The position numbers and the translations under genes are program-made. Shown here in pieces: positions 7,712 through 16,474 of a stretch of DNA of 64,000 nt; the first letter of the stretch is position 1; each line of letters starts with the position of its first letter. Source of the stretch: Sphingomonas sp. EC-HK361. GTDB taxonomy: Bacteria > Pseudomonadota > Alphaproteobacteria > Sphingomonadales > Sphingomonadaceae. The stretch spans positions 679,021-743,020 of the forward strand of contig NZ_LR701494.1 in assembly GCF_902498785.1 (NCBI RefSeq), in the 5' to 3' direction. The notes beneath the pieces are model-generated. The model worked only from the letters and a program-made list of their open reading frames with translations. It was not told the DNA's origin and made no database searches.

Positions 7712-8329
7712 ATGGATGTCATTCTGCTGGAACGCGTCGAAAAGCTCGGCAAGATCGGCGACGTCGTCACCGTGAAGGACGGGTTCGCCCGCAACTTCCT
7801 GCTGCCGAACAAGAAGGCGCTGCGCTCGAACGAAGCCAACCGCAAGGTGTTCGAGGCCAACCGCGCGCGCATCGAATCGGACAACGCCAATCGCCGTAGC
7901 GAGGCCGAGACGGAGGCAAAGACCTTCGACGATGCCAAGATCACGCTGATTCGCCAGGCATCGAACACCGGCCAGCTCTACGGCTCGGTCGCGGTGCGCG
8001 ATCTGGTCGAGGCGCTGAACGCCGATGGTCACAAGGTCGCCAAGTCGGCGATCGTGCTCGACAAGCCGATCAAGGCGATCGGCGTTTACGAGGTGAAGGT
8101 CGCGCTGCACCCCGAAGTGTCGGTGACGGTCAAGGTCAACGTCGCACGCTCGCCCGAAGAGGCCGAGATGCAGGCGTCGGGTGTCGACGTCATGGCGGCG
8201 ATGTTCGAGGAAAACCGCGACGAGAGCGGTTTCACCGAGGACTATGATCCCAATGCCGAGCCAGGCGCAACTGCCGAGACGCAGGCCTCCGAGGCACAGC
8301 CCGCCGCAGAGGACGACGCGCAGGGCTGA
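7712..8329 (+). CDS. rplI: 50S ribosomal protein L9
   Basis: A 205-residue L9 with N-terminal domain MDVILLERVEKLGKIGDVVTVKDGFARNFLLP, the long connecting helix (about 45-80) and the C-terminal domain. It is about 55 residues longer than E. coli L9 because of an acidic Glu/Ala/Gln-rich tail from about residue 150. Such tails occur in related alphaproteobacteria; their role is unknown. An AAGGAG precedes the start at good spacing. It ends the rpsF operon just ahead of a strong terminator. Confidence 0.97.
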   Translation: MDVILLERVEKLGKIGDVVTVKDGFARNFLLPNKKALRSNEANRKVFEANRARIESDNANRRSEAETEAKTFDDAKITLIRQASNTGQLYGSVAVRDLVEALNADGHKVAKSAIVLDKPIKAIGVYEVKVALHPEVSVTVKVNVARSPEEAEMQASGVDVMAAMFEENRDESGFTEDYDPNAEPGATAETQASEAQPAAEDDAQG

Positions 8330-8358
8330 CGCCCCGCGTCTTTCACGGCCAAACAGAA

Positions 8359-8398
8359 AGGGCCGCCCGGTTTTGCCGGGCGGCCCTTTTCTTTTTCG
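8359..8398 (+). terminator. Intrinsic terminator of the rpsF-rpsR-rplI operon
   Basis: A perfect 11-bp stem, GGGCCGCCCGG (8360-8370) with CCGGGCGGCCC (8376-8386), has a 5-base loop and is followed by TTTTCTTTTT. This is a textbook intrinsic terminator 30 bases after the rplI stop. Confidence 0.95.
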
Positions 8399-8414
8399 TC
8401 GGGCGTCGCGCCGC

Positions 8415-8492
8415 TCAGGGGCAGGCGACGCACGCGCCGATCACGGCGGCCAGCGGGATGAGAGCGAGGACGACGGGGAAGATCTGTTTCAC
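8415..8492 (-). CDS. Possible 25-residue hydrophobic peptide
   Basis: A GTG-started frame encodes 25 residues, MKQIFPVVLALIPLAAVIGACVACP if initiated with Met. It has a Lys near the N-terminus and one hydrophobic segment, like a tiny membrane peptide. It has no good Shine-Dalgarno and no recognised relative, so it may be chance. It lies between the rplI terminator and the end of guaA, a stretch otherwise free of signals. Confidence 0.2.
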   Translation of the reverse strand: MKQIFPVVLALIPLAAVIGACVACP

Positions 8493-8587
8493 GGGCTTTT
8501 GGCGATCTGCTGTTGGTTTCAGAAAGGCAGAATGCACCGGGCGCCAAATAGTTTCGAAATGCCTTTACCGCGCCTGAACGCGTCCGC

Positions 8588-10141
8588 TCACTCCCACTCG
8601 ATCGTGCCGGGCGGCTTCGACGTATAGTCGTAGGTTACGCGGTTGATGCCCTTCACCTCGTTGATGATCCGCGTGGTAACCCGCGACAGGAAGTCGCCGG
8701 GGAACTGGAATGCCTGCGCAGTCATCCCGTCCGTCGAGGTCACCGCCCGCAGCGCGAGCACCGAATCATATGTCCGGCCATCGCCCATCACCCCCACCGA
8801 TCGCACCGGCAGCAACACCGCGAACGCCTGCCAGATCGCATCGTAGAGCCCGGCGTTGCGGATCTCCTCCAGATAGACGGCATCGGCTTTGCGCAGGATA
8901 TCGCACCGCTCCTTGGTGACCTCGCCCGGAATACGGATCGCGAGACCGGGTCCGGGAAACGGATGGCGGCCGACGAAGATGTCGGGCAGCCCGAGTTCAC
9001 ACCCCAGATCGCGTACCTCGTCCTTGAACAGCTCGCGCAGCGGCTCGACGAGCTTCATGTTCATCCGTTCCGGCAGCCCGCCGACATTGTGATGGCTCTT
9101 GATCGTCACCGATGGCCCGCCGGTGAAGCTGACGCTTTCGATCACGTCCGGATACAGCGTGCCTTGCGCCAGGAATTCCGCGCCGCCGATCTTCTTCGCT
9201 TCGCTTTCAAAGACCTCGATGAAGGTCTTGCCGATGAACTTACGCTTTGCTTCCGGATCGGTGACGCCGGCGAGACCGTTCAGGAACAGCGTCTCCGCGC
9301 TCACATGGACGAGCGGGATGTTGTAATGTCCGCGGAACAGCGAAACGACCTGGTCCGCCTCGCCGGCGCGCAGCAGCCCGTGATCGACGAAGACGCAGGT
9401 CAGCTGGTCACCGATCGCTTCGTGGATCAGCACCGCTGCGACGGCCGAGTCCACGCCCCCCGATAACCCGCAGATCACCCTCCCCTTGCCGACCTGCTCG
9501 CGAATCTCCGCGATCTTGGTCTGGCGAAACTCCGCCATCGTCCAGTCACCGGAAAGCCCGCAAACATGGCGCGCAAAATTGGCGATCAGCTTGCTCCCAT
9601 CGGGGGTGTGGACGACCTCCGGATGGAACTGGAGCCCGTAATAGCGGCGATCCTCGTCGGCGGTGATCGCGAACGGCGCGCCCCTGGACGATGCGACGGG
9701 GCGAAAGCCGGGCGCGAGCTCCGCGACATGATCGCCGTGGCTCATCCACACTTGATGCCGGTCGCCTTCCTTCCAGAGCGCGTCGAACAGGGCACAGCGC
9801 CGATCGACCTCCACGAACGCCTCGCCGAACTCGCCCGACGCGCCCTTCTCGACCCGCCCGCCAAGCTGTTCTGTCATCACCTGCTGGCCGTAGCAGATGC
9901 CGAGCACGGGAACGCCGCTATCGAACACCGCCTGCGGCGCGCGGGGGCTGTCCGCGTCGGTCACCGATGCCGGCCCGCCCGAGAGGATGACCCCCTTGGG
10001 CTGCATCCGTTCGAAGGCGTCGGCGGCGGACTGGAAGGGCGCGATCTCGCTATAGACCCCCGCCTCGCGCACCCGGCGTGCGATCAGCTGGGTGACCTGG
10101 CTGCCGAAATCGATGATGAGAATGCTGTCGGGATGCTCCAT
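8588..10141 (-). CDS. guaA: GMP synthase (glutamine-hydrolysing)
   Basis: A 517-residue enzyme that aminates XMP to GMP. The N-terminal glutamine amidotransferase domain has nucleophile C83 in LGICYGQQ and the FHPEVVHT histidine/glutamate pair. The ATP-pyrophosphatase domain carries the P-loop [12 protein letters not shown], and the C-terminal dimerisation domain ends in the canonical PPGTIEWE. Full length, no anomaly. It lies downstream of rplQ, separated by an intrinsic terminator, so it is probably transcribed separately. Confidence 0.98.
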   Translation of the reverse strand: MEHPDSILIIDFGSQVTQLIARRVREAGVYSEIAPFQSAADAFERMQPKGVILSGGPASVTDADSPRAPQAVFDSGVPVLGICYGQQVMTEQLGGRVEKGASGEFGEAFVEVDRRCALFDALWKEGDRHQVWMSHGDHVAELAPGFRPVASSRGAPFAITADEDRRYYGLQFHPEVVHTPDGSKLIANFARHVCGLSGDWTMAEFRQTKIAEIREQVGKGRVICGLSGGVDSAVAAVLIHEAIGDQLTCVFVDHGLLRAGEADQVVSLFRGHYNIPLVHVSAETLFLNGLAGVTDPEAKRKFIGKTFIEVFESEAKKIGGAEFLAQGTLYPDVIESVSFTGGPSVTIKSHHNVGGLPERMNMKLVEPLRELFKDEVRDLGCELGLPDIFVGRHPFPGPGLAIRIPGEVTKERCDILRKADAVYLEEIRNAGLYDAIWQAFAVLLPVRSVGVMGDGRTYDSVLALRAVTSTDGMTAQAFQFPGDFLSRVTTRIINEVKGINRVTYDYTSKPPGTIEWE

Positions 10142-10209
10142 GGCGCAGGCCCTAGCGGCGTAGTCGGCTCAGGCCAAGCCTGTCGGCGGGGGCGGGGGCA
10201 GCACGTGAA

Positions 10210-10250
10210 GAAACGAAAAGGGGCTGCCCCGGCATAGGCGCAGCCCCTTC
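10210..10250 (-). terminator. Terminator of the rpsM-rpsK-rpoA-rplQ operon
   Basis: Read on the minus strand, the stem AAGGGGCTG (10249-10241) pairs with CAGCCCCTT (10226-10218), followed by TTCGTTTCTT. A second perfect hairpin, GACGAGGC-TTGA-GCCTCGTC, stands nearer the rplQ stop (10308-10327). The rest of the rplQ-guaA spacer shows nothing else. Confidence 0.85.
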
Positions 10251-10341
10251 GTGATTCGCCGCGGCAAAGCCGCGTCGTCGGTCGTCGCTTGAGCGCCGCC
10301 GGCTGGACGAGGCTTGAGCCTCGTCGCAACACGGCTGCGAC

Positions 10342-10764
10342 TTACGCCGCCTCGTCGAAATCCTCGTCCGACATCACCGGACCCGAATCCTGGCCCTTGG
10401 CCGAGAGGTCGCGGTCGACGAACTCGATGATCGCCATCGGCGACGCGTCCGACGCGCGGATGCCGGCCTTGATGATGCGGGTGTAGCCGCCGTTGCGGTC
10501 GGCATAGCGCGCGGCCAGCACATCGAAGAGCTTCACCAGCTGCGCATCGTCAAGCAGCCGCGAGTGCGCGAGGCGGCGGTTCGAAAGGCCGCCCTTCTTC
10601 GCGAGCGTGATCAGCTTTTCGATATACGGGCGGAGTTCCTTCGCCTTGGCGACGGTGGTCGTGATCTGCTCATGCTTGATGAGCGCTGCCGACATGTTGC
10701 GGAACAGCGCGATGCGGTGGGCCGAGGTCCGCTGAAGCTTACGGCCGCCAACACGGTGACGCAT
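10342..10764 (-). CDS. rplQ: 50S ribosomal protein L17
   Basis: A 140-residue L17 with the conserved [17 protein letters not shown] start and [31 protein letters not shown]. The last 20 residues are acidic. It is the final gene of the alpha operon. It is separated from rpoA by 227 bases that hold a dispersed palindrome, an unusually long gap for this pair. Confidence 0.97.
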   Translation of the reverse strand: MRHRVGGRKLQRTSAHRIALFRNMSAALIKHEQITTTVAKAKELRPYIEKLITLAKKGGLSNRRLAHSRLLDDAQLVKLFDVLAARYADRNGGYTRIIKAGIRASDASPMAIIEFVDRDLSAKGQDSGPVMSDEDFDEAA

Positions 10765-10842
10765 GATCTATCCTTTTCGTTCGTCAGGGGGCCGTTTCAC
10801 GGAACCCCAAGGCAGGTCGGGACGGTGGCCGACCTTGTTTAC

Positions 10843-10909
10843 CGTCATCCCGGCGAAGGCCGGGATCCATGTCTCTACCGGCTCGATACGACGCGGGAGT
10901 AAATCCCGC
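10843..10909. repeat. Palindromic repeats (CCCGGCGAAGGCCGGG type) in the rpoA-rplQ spacer
   Basis: The segment 10843-10870 contains the near-perfect palindrome ATCCCGGCGAAGGCCGGGAT, of a type dispersed in sphingomonad intergenic DNA. It is followed by a second palindrome, GCGGGAGTAAATCCCGC. Both would form hairpins in the rpoA-rplQ mRNA and may protect or cut it. The rest of 10765-10991 shows no gene. Confidence 0.6.
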
Positions 10910-10991
10910 GTCGTCGGTCGGGTTCGGCGAGCCGACCCGCCGGCCGAGGCGATCGCCACGGCACGGATTAGCGTGCGCTAATCCGCTGCGA

Positions 10992-12062
10992 TCACCCCAT
11001 AATCTCCTGCTCGAGCTTCTTGGCCATTTCCTCGATATTCTCGGGCGGCCAGCCGGGGATTTCCATGCCCAGGCGCAAGCCCATCGAAGACAGCACTTCC
11101 TTGATCTCGTTCAGGGACTTGCGGCCGAAATTCGGGGTGCGCAGCATCTCGGCTTCGGTCTTGCCGACCAGGTCGCCGATATAGATGATGTTGTCGTTCT
11201 TCAGGCAGTTCGCCGAACGCACCGACAGCTCGAGCTCGTCCACCTTCTTGAGAAGGTAGCGGTTGATCTGCTGGGTGTCGCTAGCCGGCTCCGCGCCAGC
11301 AGCGGGTGCTGCATGGCCGATCGGGGCCGAGCGCGTGACCGCCGAATCATCGAAGTGGACGAAGAGCGCGAGCTGGTCCTGAAGGATACGGCCGGCATAG
11401 CCGATCGCGTCTTCCGGGGCGATCGTGCCGTCGGTCTCGACCGTCAGCGTCAGCTTGTCGTAATCGAGGTCCTGCCCGACGCGGGTCGGATCGACCTTGT
11501 ACGACACCTGGCGCACCGGCGAGTAGAGCGCATCGACCGGGATCAGCCCGATCGGCGCGTCGGCCGGGCGATTGGCGGTCGCGGGGACATAGCCCTTACC
11601 GATATCAGCGGTCAGCTCCATGTTGAGCGTCGCGCCTTCGTCGAGGTGGCAGATCACCAGATCGGCGTTCATCACCTCGATATCGCCCGACACCGCGATG
11701 TCGCCGGCCTTCACCGGGCCGGGGCCCGTCGCCGAAAGCTGGAGACGCTTCGGGCCTTCGCCCTGCATCTTCAGCGCGATCTGCTTCACGTTCAGCACGA
11801 TGTCGGTCACATCCTCACGGACGCCGGCCAGCGAACTGAACTCGTGTAGGACGTTCTCGATCTTGATCGAGGTGACGGCGGCGCCCTGCAGCGACGACAG
11901 CAGCACGCGGCGCAGCGCGTTGCCGAGCGTCAGGCCGAAGCCCCGCTCCAGCGGCTCGGCGACGAACGTCGCCTTGCGCTTGCCGTCACCGCTCGTCTTC
12001 TTTTCGAGGCCGGTGGGCTTCTTCAGTTCCTGCCAGTTCTTTGCATTGACAGACAAGCTCAT
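10992..12062 (-). CDS. rpoA: RNA polymerase alpha subunit
   Basis: A 356-residue alpha subunit. The N-terminal domain (to about 235) carries the dimer motif [20 protein letters not shown]. The C-terminal domain has [28 protein letters not shown], which holds the arginine used for UP-element contacts, and [14 protein letters not shown]. Full length and canonical for alphaproteobacteria. It lies between rpsK and rplQ in the alpha operon. Confidence 0.98.
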   Translation of the reverse strand: MSLSVNAKNWQELKKPTGLEKKTSGDGKRKATFVAEPLERGFGLTLGNALRRVLLSSLQGAAVTSIKIENVLHEFSSLAGVREDVTDIVLNVKQIALKMQGEGPKRLQLSATGPGPVKAGDIAVSGDIEVMNADLVICHLDEGATLNMELTADIGKGYVPATANRPADAPIGLIPVDALYSPVRQVSYKVDPTRVGQDLDYDKLTLTVETDGTIAPEDAIGYAGRILQDQLALFVHFDDSAVTRSAPIGHAAPAAGAEPASDTQQINRYLLKKVDELELSVRSANCLKNDNIIYIGDLVGKTEAEMLRTPNFGRKSLNEIKEVLSSMGLRLGMEIPGWPPENIEEMAKKLEQEIMG

Positions 12063-12144
12063 GTCCCCTGGTGTTGGGCGGGCGGGGGGAAGCGCCAGCC
12101 GTTGAGGAAAAACGCGCCGACTCGTCAGCCGGCGGTCGGAAAAA

Positions 12145-12534
12145 TCAGACCCGGCGACGCTTCGACGGACGAACGCCGTTGTGCGGGATCGAGGTCACGT
12201 CGCGGATCGACGTGATCTGGAAACCCACCGCCTGCAGCGCGCGCAGTGCCGATTCGCGGCCCGAACCCGGGCCCTTCACCTCGACCTCGAGGGTGCGGAC
12301 GCCGTGCTCGGCGGCCTTCTTGCCGGCGTCTTCCGCTGCGACCTGCGCGGCGTATGGCGTCGACTTGCGCGAACCCTTGAACCCCATCATCCCGGCCGAG
12401 GACCAGCTGATCGCATTGCCCTGCGCATCGGTGATGGTAATCATGGTGTTGTTGAAGCTGGCGTTCACATGCGCGACGCCACTGGTGATGTTCTTGCGTT
12501 CGCGACGGCGAATACGCTGCGGTTCACGTGCCAT
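12145..12534 (-). CDS. rpsK: 30S ribosomal protein S11
   Basis: A 129-residue platform protein with the conserved [43 protein letters not shown] segment (about 22-64) and C-terminus [21 protein letters not shown]. It follows rpsM and precedes rpoA in the standard order. Confidence 0.98.
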   Translation of the reverse strand: MAREPQRIRRRERKNITSGVAHVNASFNNTMITITDAQGNAISWSSAGMMGFKGSRKSTPYAAQVAAEDAGKKAAEHGVRTLEVEVKGPGSGRESALRALQAVGFQITSIRDVTSIPHNGVRPSKRRRV

Positions 12535-12600
12535 TTGGTGTTCCTGACCTGAATCTCAAGATACGCCGGTTCAGCGCCGGCGGAGAAGTAAGCGCGAGGC

Positions 12601-12969
12601 TTACTTCTTCTTGCCGGCGATCGGCTTGGCCTTGCCCTTGCGGGTGCGCGCATTGGTGTGCGTGCGCTGGCCGCGGACCGGCAGGCCCTTGCGGTGGCGA
12701 AGCCCACGGTAGCAGGCGAGGTCCATGAGACGCTTGATGTTCATCGCGGTCTCACGGCGCAGATCGCCCTCGACCGTGTGGTCGGCGTCGATCGTCTCGC
12801 GGATCTGCAGCACTTCCTGGTCGGTCAGGTCCTGCACGCGACGCTCGGACGTGATGCCCAGCTTCTCGGTGATGGCCTTCGCCTTGGTCGGGCCGATGCC
12901 GTGGATATAGGTCAGCGCGATGACGACGCGCTTGTTGGTCGGGATGTTGACACCCGCGATACGTGCCAT
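12601..12969 (-). CDS. rpsM: 30S ribosomal protein S13
   Basis: A 122-residue S13 starting [26 protein letters not shown], with the H2TH region and the basic C-terminal tail [23 protein letters not shown] that reaches the decoding site. The frame extends to 13032, but the added residues are not part of the family, so the ATG at 12969 is chosen. First gene of the alpha operon, with a promoter about 140 bases upstream. Confidence 0.97.
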   Translation of the reverse strand: MARIAGVNIPTNKRVVIALTYIHGIGPTKAKAITEKLGITSERRVQDLTDQEVLQIRETIDADHTVEGDLRRETAMNIKRLMDLACYRGLRHRKGLPVRGQRTHTNARTRKGKAKPIAGKKK

Positions 12970-13117
12970 GAAACTTGTTCTCCTTGCTCCACGGGGTGCG
13001 GCATGGCTGCCACGCATCCCATCTCGTCGCACTGCCCCGATTCGCCGGCACCTGAACGCAACAAACGCGGCGGGCGCACAAGCACGCCGCCGGGAGCCGG
13101 TCTATCGGAAGCCGCGT

Positions 13118-13146
13118 CCAATACGGCTGCCCGCCCGCACTGTCAA
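13118..13146 (-). promoter_or_regulatory. Sigma-70-type promoter of the rpsM operon
   Basis: On the minus strand a perfect TTGACA (-35, 13146-13141) is followed after exactly 17 bases by TATTGG (-10, 13123-13118). Transcription would begin near 13111, giving a leader of about 140 bases before rpsM. The leader is a place to look for ribosomal-protein feedback control; nothing specific is visible. Confidence 0.7.
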
Positions 13147-13159
13147 CCGACCGACGCGG

Positions 13160-13855
13160 TCAAAGATTGGCGCCGACCAGATGCCCGATGGCATAGGTCA
13201 CCGCCATCGCCGCCGCGCCCCAGAACGCGACGCGCAGCATCGGTTTCGCGAGGGGCGATCCCCCCGCCCGCGCCCCGACCGCGCCGAGCACCGCGAGGAG
13301 GACAAGGCTGGCGATCGAGACGATCAGGCCGATCCGCGCAACCGGCGCGAGGATCACGGTCAGCAACGGTATCGCCGCGCCGATCGCGAAGCTGGCCGCC
13401 GACGCCATCGCTGCCTGCACGGGGCGCGCCGCGCCGTGTTCGGTTATGCCCAGCTCGTCACGCATATGCGCGCCGATCGCGTCGTGCGCCATCAACTGCG
13501 TCGCGACCTGCCCCGCCAGTGCTGCATCTAGCCCGCGCGCACGGTAGATCGCGGCCAGTTCCTCATGCTCGCCGTCGGGATCGTTGACCAGTTCCTCGGT
13601 CTCGCGCGCATGGTCCGCCGCTTCGGCATCGGCCTGGCTACTGACCGAGACGAACTCGCCGGCGGCCATCGACATGGCGCCAGCGACCAGCCCGGCCGTT
13701 CCGCTCAGCAGGATCGCAGCGCGGTCAGGTCCGGCCGCTGCGACCCCGACGATGAGGCTTGCGGTGGAGACGATGCCGTCGTTCGCGCCCATCACCGCAG
13801 CCCGCAGCCACCCGATGCGCTCGACCCGGTGACCCTCTGCGTGCAGCCTGCTCAT
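13160..13855 (-). CDS. VIT1/CCC1-family metal transporter-like protein
   Basis: A 231-residue membrane protein of the VIT family, whose members move iron or manganese. It opens with HRVERIGWLRAAVMGANDGIVSTASLIVGV, a hallmark first helix, then GLVAGAMSMAAGEFVSVSSQADAE, a cytoplasmic acidic linker (about 85-140) and three C-terminal helices. The start at 13855 gives this canonical N-terminus. It lies 10 bases downstream of the SMP-30 gene on the same strand. The substrate cannot be told from sequence. Confidence 0.88.
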   Translation of the reverse strand: MSRLHAEGHRVERIGWLRAAVMGANDGIVSTASLIVGVAAAGPDRAAILLSGTAGLVAGAMSMAAGEFVSVSSQADAEAADHARETEELVNDPDGEHEELAAIYRARGLDAALAGQVATQLMAHDAIGAHMRDELGITEHGAARPVQAAMASAASFAIGAAIPLLTVILAPVARIGLIVSIASLVLLAVLGAVGARAGGSPLAKPMLRVAFWGAAAMAVTYAIGHLVGANL

Positions 13856-13865
13856 GCGCGCTGCC

Positions 13866-14789
13866 CTAACCGCTTCGATAACGCAGCGCGAGGCCCGGCC
13901 GCGCCCACCGCGTCTTCGCGAGCCGCCCGGTGCCCGACAAGGTGATATAGGCGTCCATCCGGTCCGCCCCGCCCCAGCAGATGTTGGTGGTGAAGATATC
14001 GTCCGTCGCCACGAACTCGACGAGCGCGCCATCGGGAGAAATAACGCTGATCCCGCATTCGCCGATCGTCGCGACGCAGACGTTGCCGCTTTCTTCCACG
14101 CCCAGCGAGTCGAAGAATTTATAGCCGGCAGGACGGTAGATCGGGATGCCCGGCCCGCCCGGACCAGCCGCATCGTCGACCTTGCCGGGCGCGATCACGT
14201 TGAACGCCATAAGCCGGCAGGTGTAGGTTTCCGCCGCGTACAGCCGCTTGCCGTCGGGCGAGAGGCCAATGCCGTTGGGATTTTCGCTCGGGAAGATCAC
14301 TTCCTCCAGATGGCTGCCATCGGCCTTTCCATAGAAGATGCCCGTAACGTCGCGTTCGCGCGGCCGGGTCTTGCCGTGGTCGGTGAACCAGAAACCGCCC
14401 GCATCGTCGAAGACGATGTCGTTCGGGCCACGCAGAGAGCAGCCGAAGTCACCGTCCTTGTAGAGCACCTCCACCTTGCCGCTGTCGGGATCGATCATCT
14501 CGATCCGCCCGCCCGAATAATCGTCCGCCTGGCCGTGCGGCGCGAGATACCCAGCGCCCTCGTTCCAGTTGAACCCGCCATTGTTGCAGCAGAAGAGCTT
14601 GCCGCCCGGCCCCATTGCGAGCCCATTGGGGCCGCCGCCGGGCTCGGCGACCGTGAGCTTGCGGCCGTCGGGCATGACGCGGGTAATCCGGCCCGCGGCG
14701 ATCTCGACAAGGATCACGCTGCCGTCCGGCATCGCCACCGGGCCTTCGGGAAACCGCAATCCGTCCGCCAGAATCGTGAAGTCGGCCAT
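13866..14789 (-). CDS. SMP-30/gluconolactonase/LRE family lactonase
   Basis: A 307-residue predicted six-bladed beta-propeller that would hydrolyse sugar or other lactones with a divalent metal. E15 in GLRFPEGP, the NPNGIGLSPDGKRLY segment and the aspartate in FFDSLGVEESGNV match the metal-binding positions of the family. The start at 14789 is preferred to an upstream ATG at 14867 that would overlap the divergent aldehyde dehydrogenase start. Adjacent oxidation genes suggest a shared catabolic role, which is inference. Confidence 0.88.
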   Translation of the reverse strand: MADFTILADGLRFPEGPVAMPDGSVILVEIAAGRITRVMPDGRKLTVAEPGGGPNGLAMGPGGKLFCCNNGGFNWNEGAGYLAPHGQADDYSGGRIEMIDPDSGKVEVLYKDGDFGCSLRGPNDIVFDDAGGFWFTDHGKTRPRERDVTGIFYGKADGSHLEEVIFPSENPNGIGLSPDGKRLYAAETYTCRLMAFNVIAPGKVDDAAGPGGPGIPIYRPAGYKFFDSLGVEESGNVCVATIGECGISVISPDGALVEFVATDDIFTTNICWGGADRMDAYITLSGTGRLAKTRWARPGLALRYRSG

Positions 14790-14865
14790 CCGCGCTGCCT
14801 CTCGCTTTGATCTCCTGCCGCCACTATCTGACGGCCATCCCCATTCGCCAAGGACCAAATCCGCC

Positions 14866-16305
14866 ATGACCGATACCGTCTATGATGCCGACCTCCGCCT
14901 GTTCGTCGACGGGGCATGGCAGTCCGGCGAAGGGCGCGACACGCAGGACGTGATGAACCCCGCGACGGGCGAGGCGATCGCACAGGTGCCGCTGGCGTCT
15001 GCCGCAGACCTCGACGCGGCGCTGGATGCGGCGGACAAGGGCTTCAAGCTGTGGCGCGCCACCGATGTCGAGACGCGCGCCGGCATCCTCCACAAGGCCG
15101 CGGCGCTCATGCGCGAACGCGCGGAGCGGATCGCGACGCTGCTGACCCGCGAACAGGGCAAGCCGATCGCCGAGGCGCGCGGCGAGGTCGCGGGATCGGC
15201 ACAGATGTTCGACTGGTATGCCGAAGAGGCCAAGCGTGCCTACGGTCGCGTGCTTGTGCGCCCCACCGGGCAACGCTCGATCGTGCTGCGCCAGCCGATC
15301 GGCCCGGTTGCCGCACTCTCGCCCTGGAACTTCCCGGTCTATCTGATGGCGAAGAAGCTTGCCCCGGCGCTCGCGGCGGGCTGCTCCGTCATCGCCAAGC
15401 CCCCTGAGGAAACGCCCGGCTGCACCGGGGCGCTGTTCGAATGCCTCGTCGATGCGGGCCTGCCAAAGGGCGTCGCGCAGCTGGTGTTCGGCGTGCCCGA
15501 CACGGTCAGCCGTCACCTCATCGCATCCGATGTGATCCGCAAGGTGAGCTTCACCGGGTCGGTCCCCGTCGGCAAACATCTGATGCGGCTGGCCGCGGAC
15601 GGCGTGAAGGTGACGACGATGGAGTTGGGCGGCCACGCGCCCGTCCTCATCTTCGCCGACTGCGACCTGGAAAAGACGCTCGACATGGTCGTGCCGCAGA
15701 AATTCCGGAACGCGGGTCAGGTCTGCGTCTCGCCGACGCGCTTCTATATCGAGGAGCCGATCTACGACGCCTTCATCGAAGGCTTCGCCGCACGCACCGC
15801 AAAGGTGCCGGTCGGTGACGGGCTTGATCCCGCGACCCGCATGGGGCCCCTCGCCAACCGCCGCCGCCCCGATGCGATCGCGGCGCTCGTCGACGATGCC
15901 GTTGCCAAGGGCGCCCGCGCAGCAGCCGGCGGCGCGCGTTCCGGAGACGGCGGTTTCTTCTTCCAGCCGACGCTGCTTGCCGATGTGCCGCTGGAGGCAG
16001 ACATCATGGCGAACGAGCCGTTCGGGCCGGTCGCGGTCTCGCGCTCGTTCAGGGATATGGACGAGGCGATCGAACAGGCGAACCGCCTCCCCTACGGCCT
16101 CGCCGCCTTCGCCTTCACCGAGAACGGTCGCCGCGCGAACCTGCTCGGTGACGCGATAGAGGCCGGCATGGTCGGCATCAACACCTTCGCGATCAGCGTG
16201 GCGGACGCGCCGTTCGGCGGGGTGAAGCAGTCGGGCTTCGGCAGCGAAGGCGGCAGCGAGGGGTTCGACAGCTTCACGGTGGTGAAGGCCATCCACCAGG
16301 CATGA
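14866..16305 (+). CDS. NAD(P)-dependent aldehyde dehydrogenase (succinate-semialdehyde dehydrogenase-like)
   Basis: A 479-residue aldehyde dehydrogenase. Catalytic C287 lies in RNAGQVCVSP and general base E253 in MELGGHAPVLIF; the cofactor loop FTGSVPVGKHLM and LSPWNFPVYLMAKKLAPALAAGC are present. The pattern is closest to succinate-semialdehyde dehydrogenases (GabD type), but the aldehyde substrate is not certain. The start at 14866 is chosen because the family N-terminus begins there. It is divergent from the lactonase gene and followed by a TPP enzyme on the same strand. Confidence 0.92.
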   Translation: MTDTVYDADLRLFVDGAWQSGEGRDTQDVMNPATGEAIAQVPLASAADLDAALDAADKGFKLWRATDVETRAGILHKAAALMRERAERIATLLTREQGKPIAEARGEVAGSAQMFDWYAEEAKRAYGRVLVRPTGQRSIVLRQPIGPVAALSPWNFPVYLMAKKLAPALAAGCSVIAKPPEETPGCTGALFECLVDAGLPKGVAQLVFGVPDTVSRHLIASDVIRKVSFTGSVPVGKHLMRLAADGVKVTTMELGGHAPVLIFADCDLEKTLDMVVPQKFRNAGQVCVSPTRFYIEEPIYDAFIEGFAARTAKVPVGDGLDPATRMGPLANRRRPDAIAALVDDAVAKGARAAAGGARSGDGGFFFQPTLLADVPLEADIMANEPFGPVAVSRSFRDMDEAIEQANRLPYGLAAFAFTENGRRANLLGDAIEAGMVGINTFAISVADAPFGGVKQSGFGSEGGSEGFDSFTVVKAIHQA

Positions 16306-16307
16306 CC

Positions 16308-16437
16308 CATTCCTCCCCGGCACGGGGAGGGGGACCATGCGAAACATGGTGGAGGGGGCCAGCCGCAATCGATTTCGCTTGCCGCACGCCCCCGCCGTCA
16401 GCGCTCCGCGCTGCCACCTCCTCTTGCAGGGGAGGAT
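16308..16437. repeat. Dispersed CTCCCC...GGGGAG palindromic repeat
   Basis: This stretch holds CTCCCCGGCACGGGGAG, the small palindrome CCATGCGAAACATGG and a closing GCAGGGGAGG. It resembles a composite intergenic repeat common in sphingomonads. It fills the spacer between the aldehyde dehydrogenase and the TPP enzyme; its reading frame adds spurious residues to the latter. Confidence 0.55.
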
Positions 16438-16474
16438 TTGTGTCGTGGTAATCCCCCCGCTAGATGCGCTCACC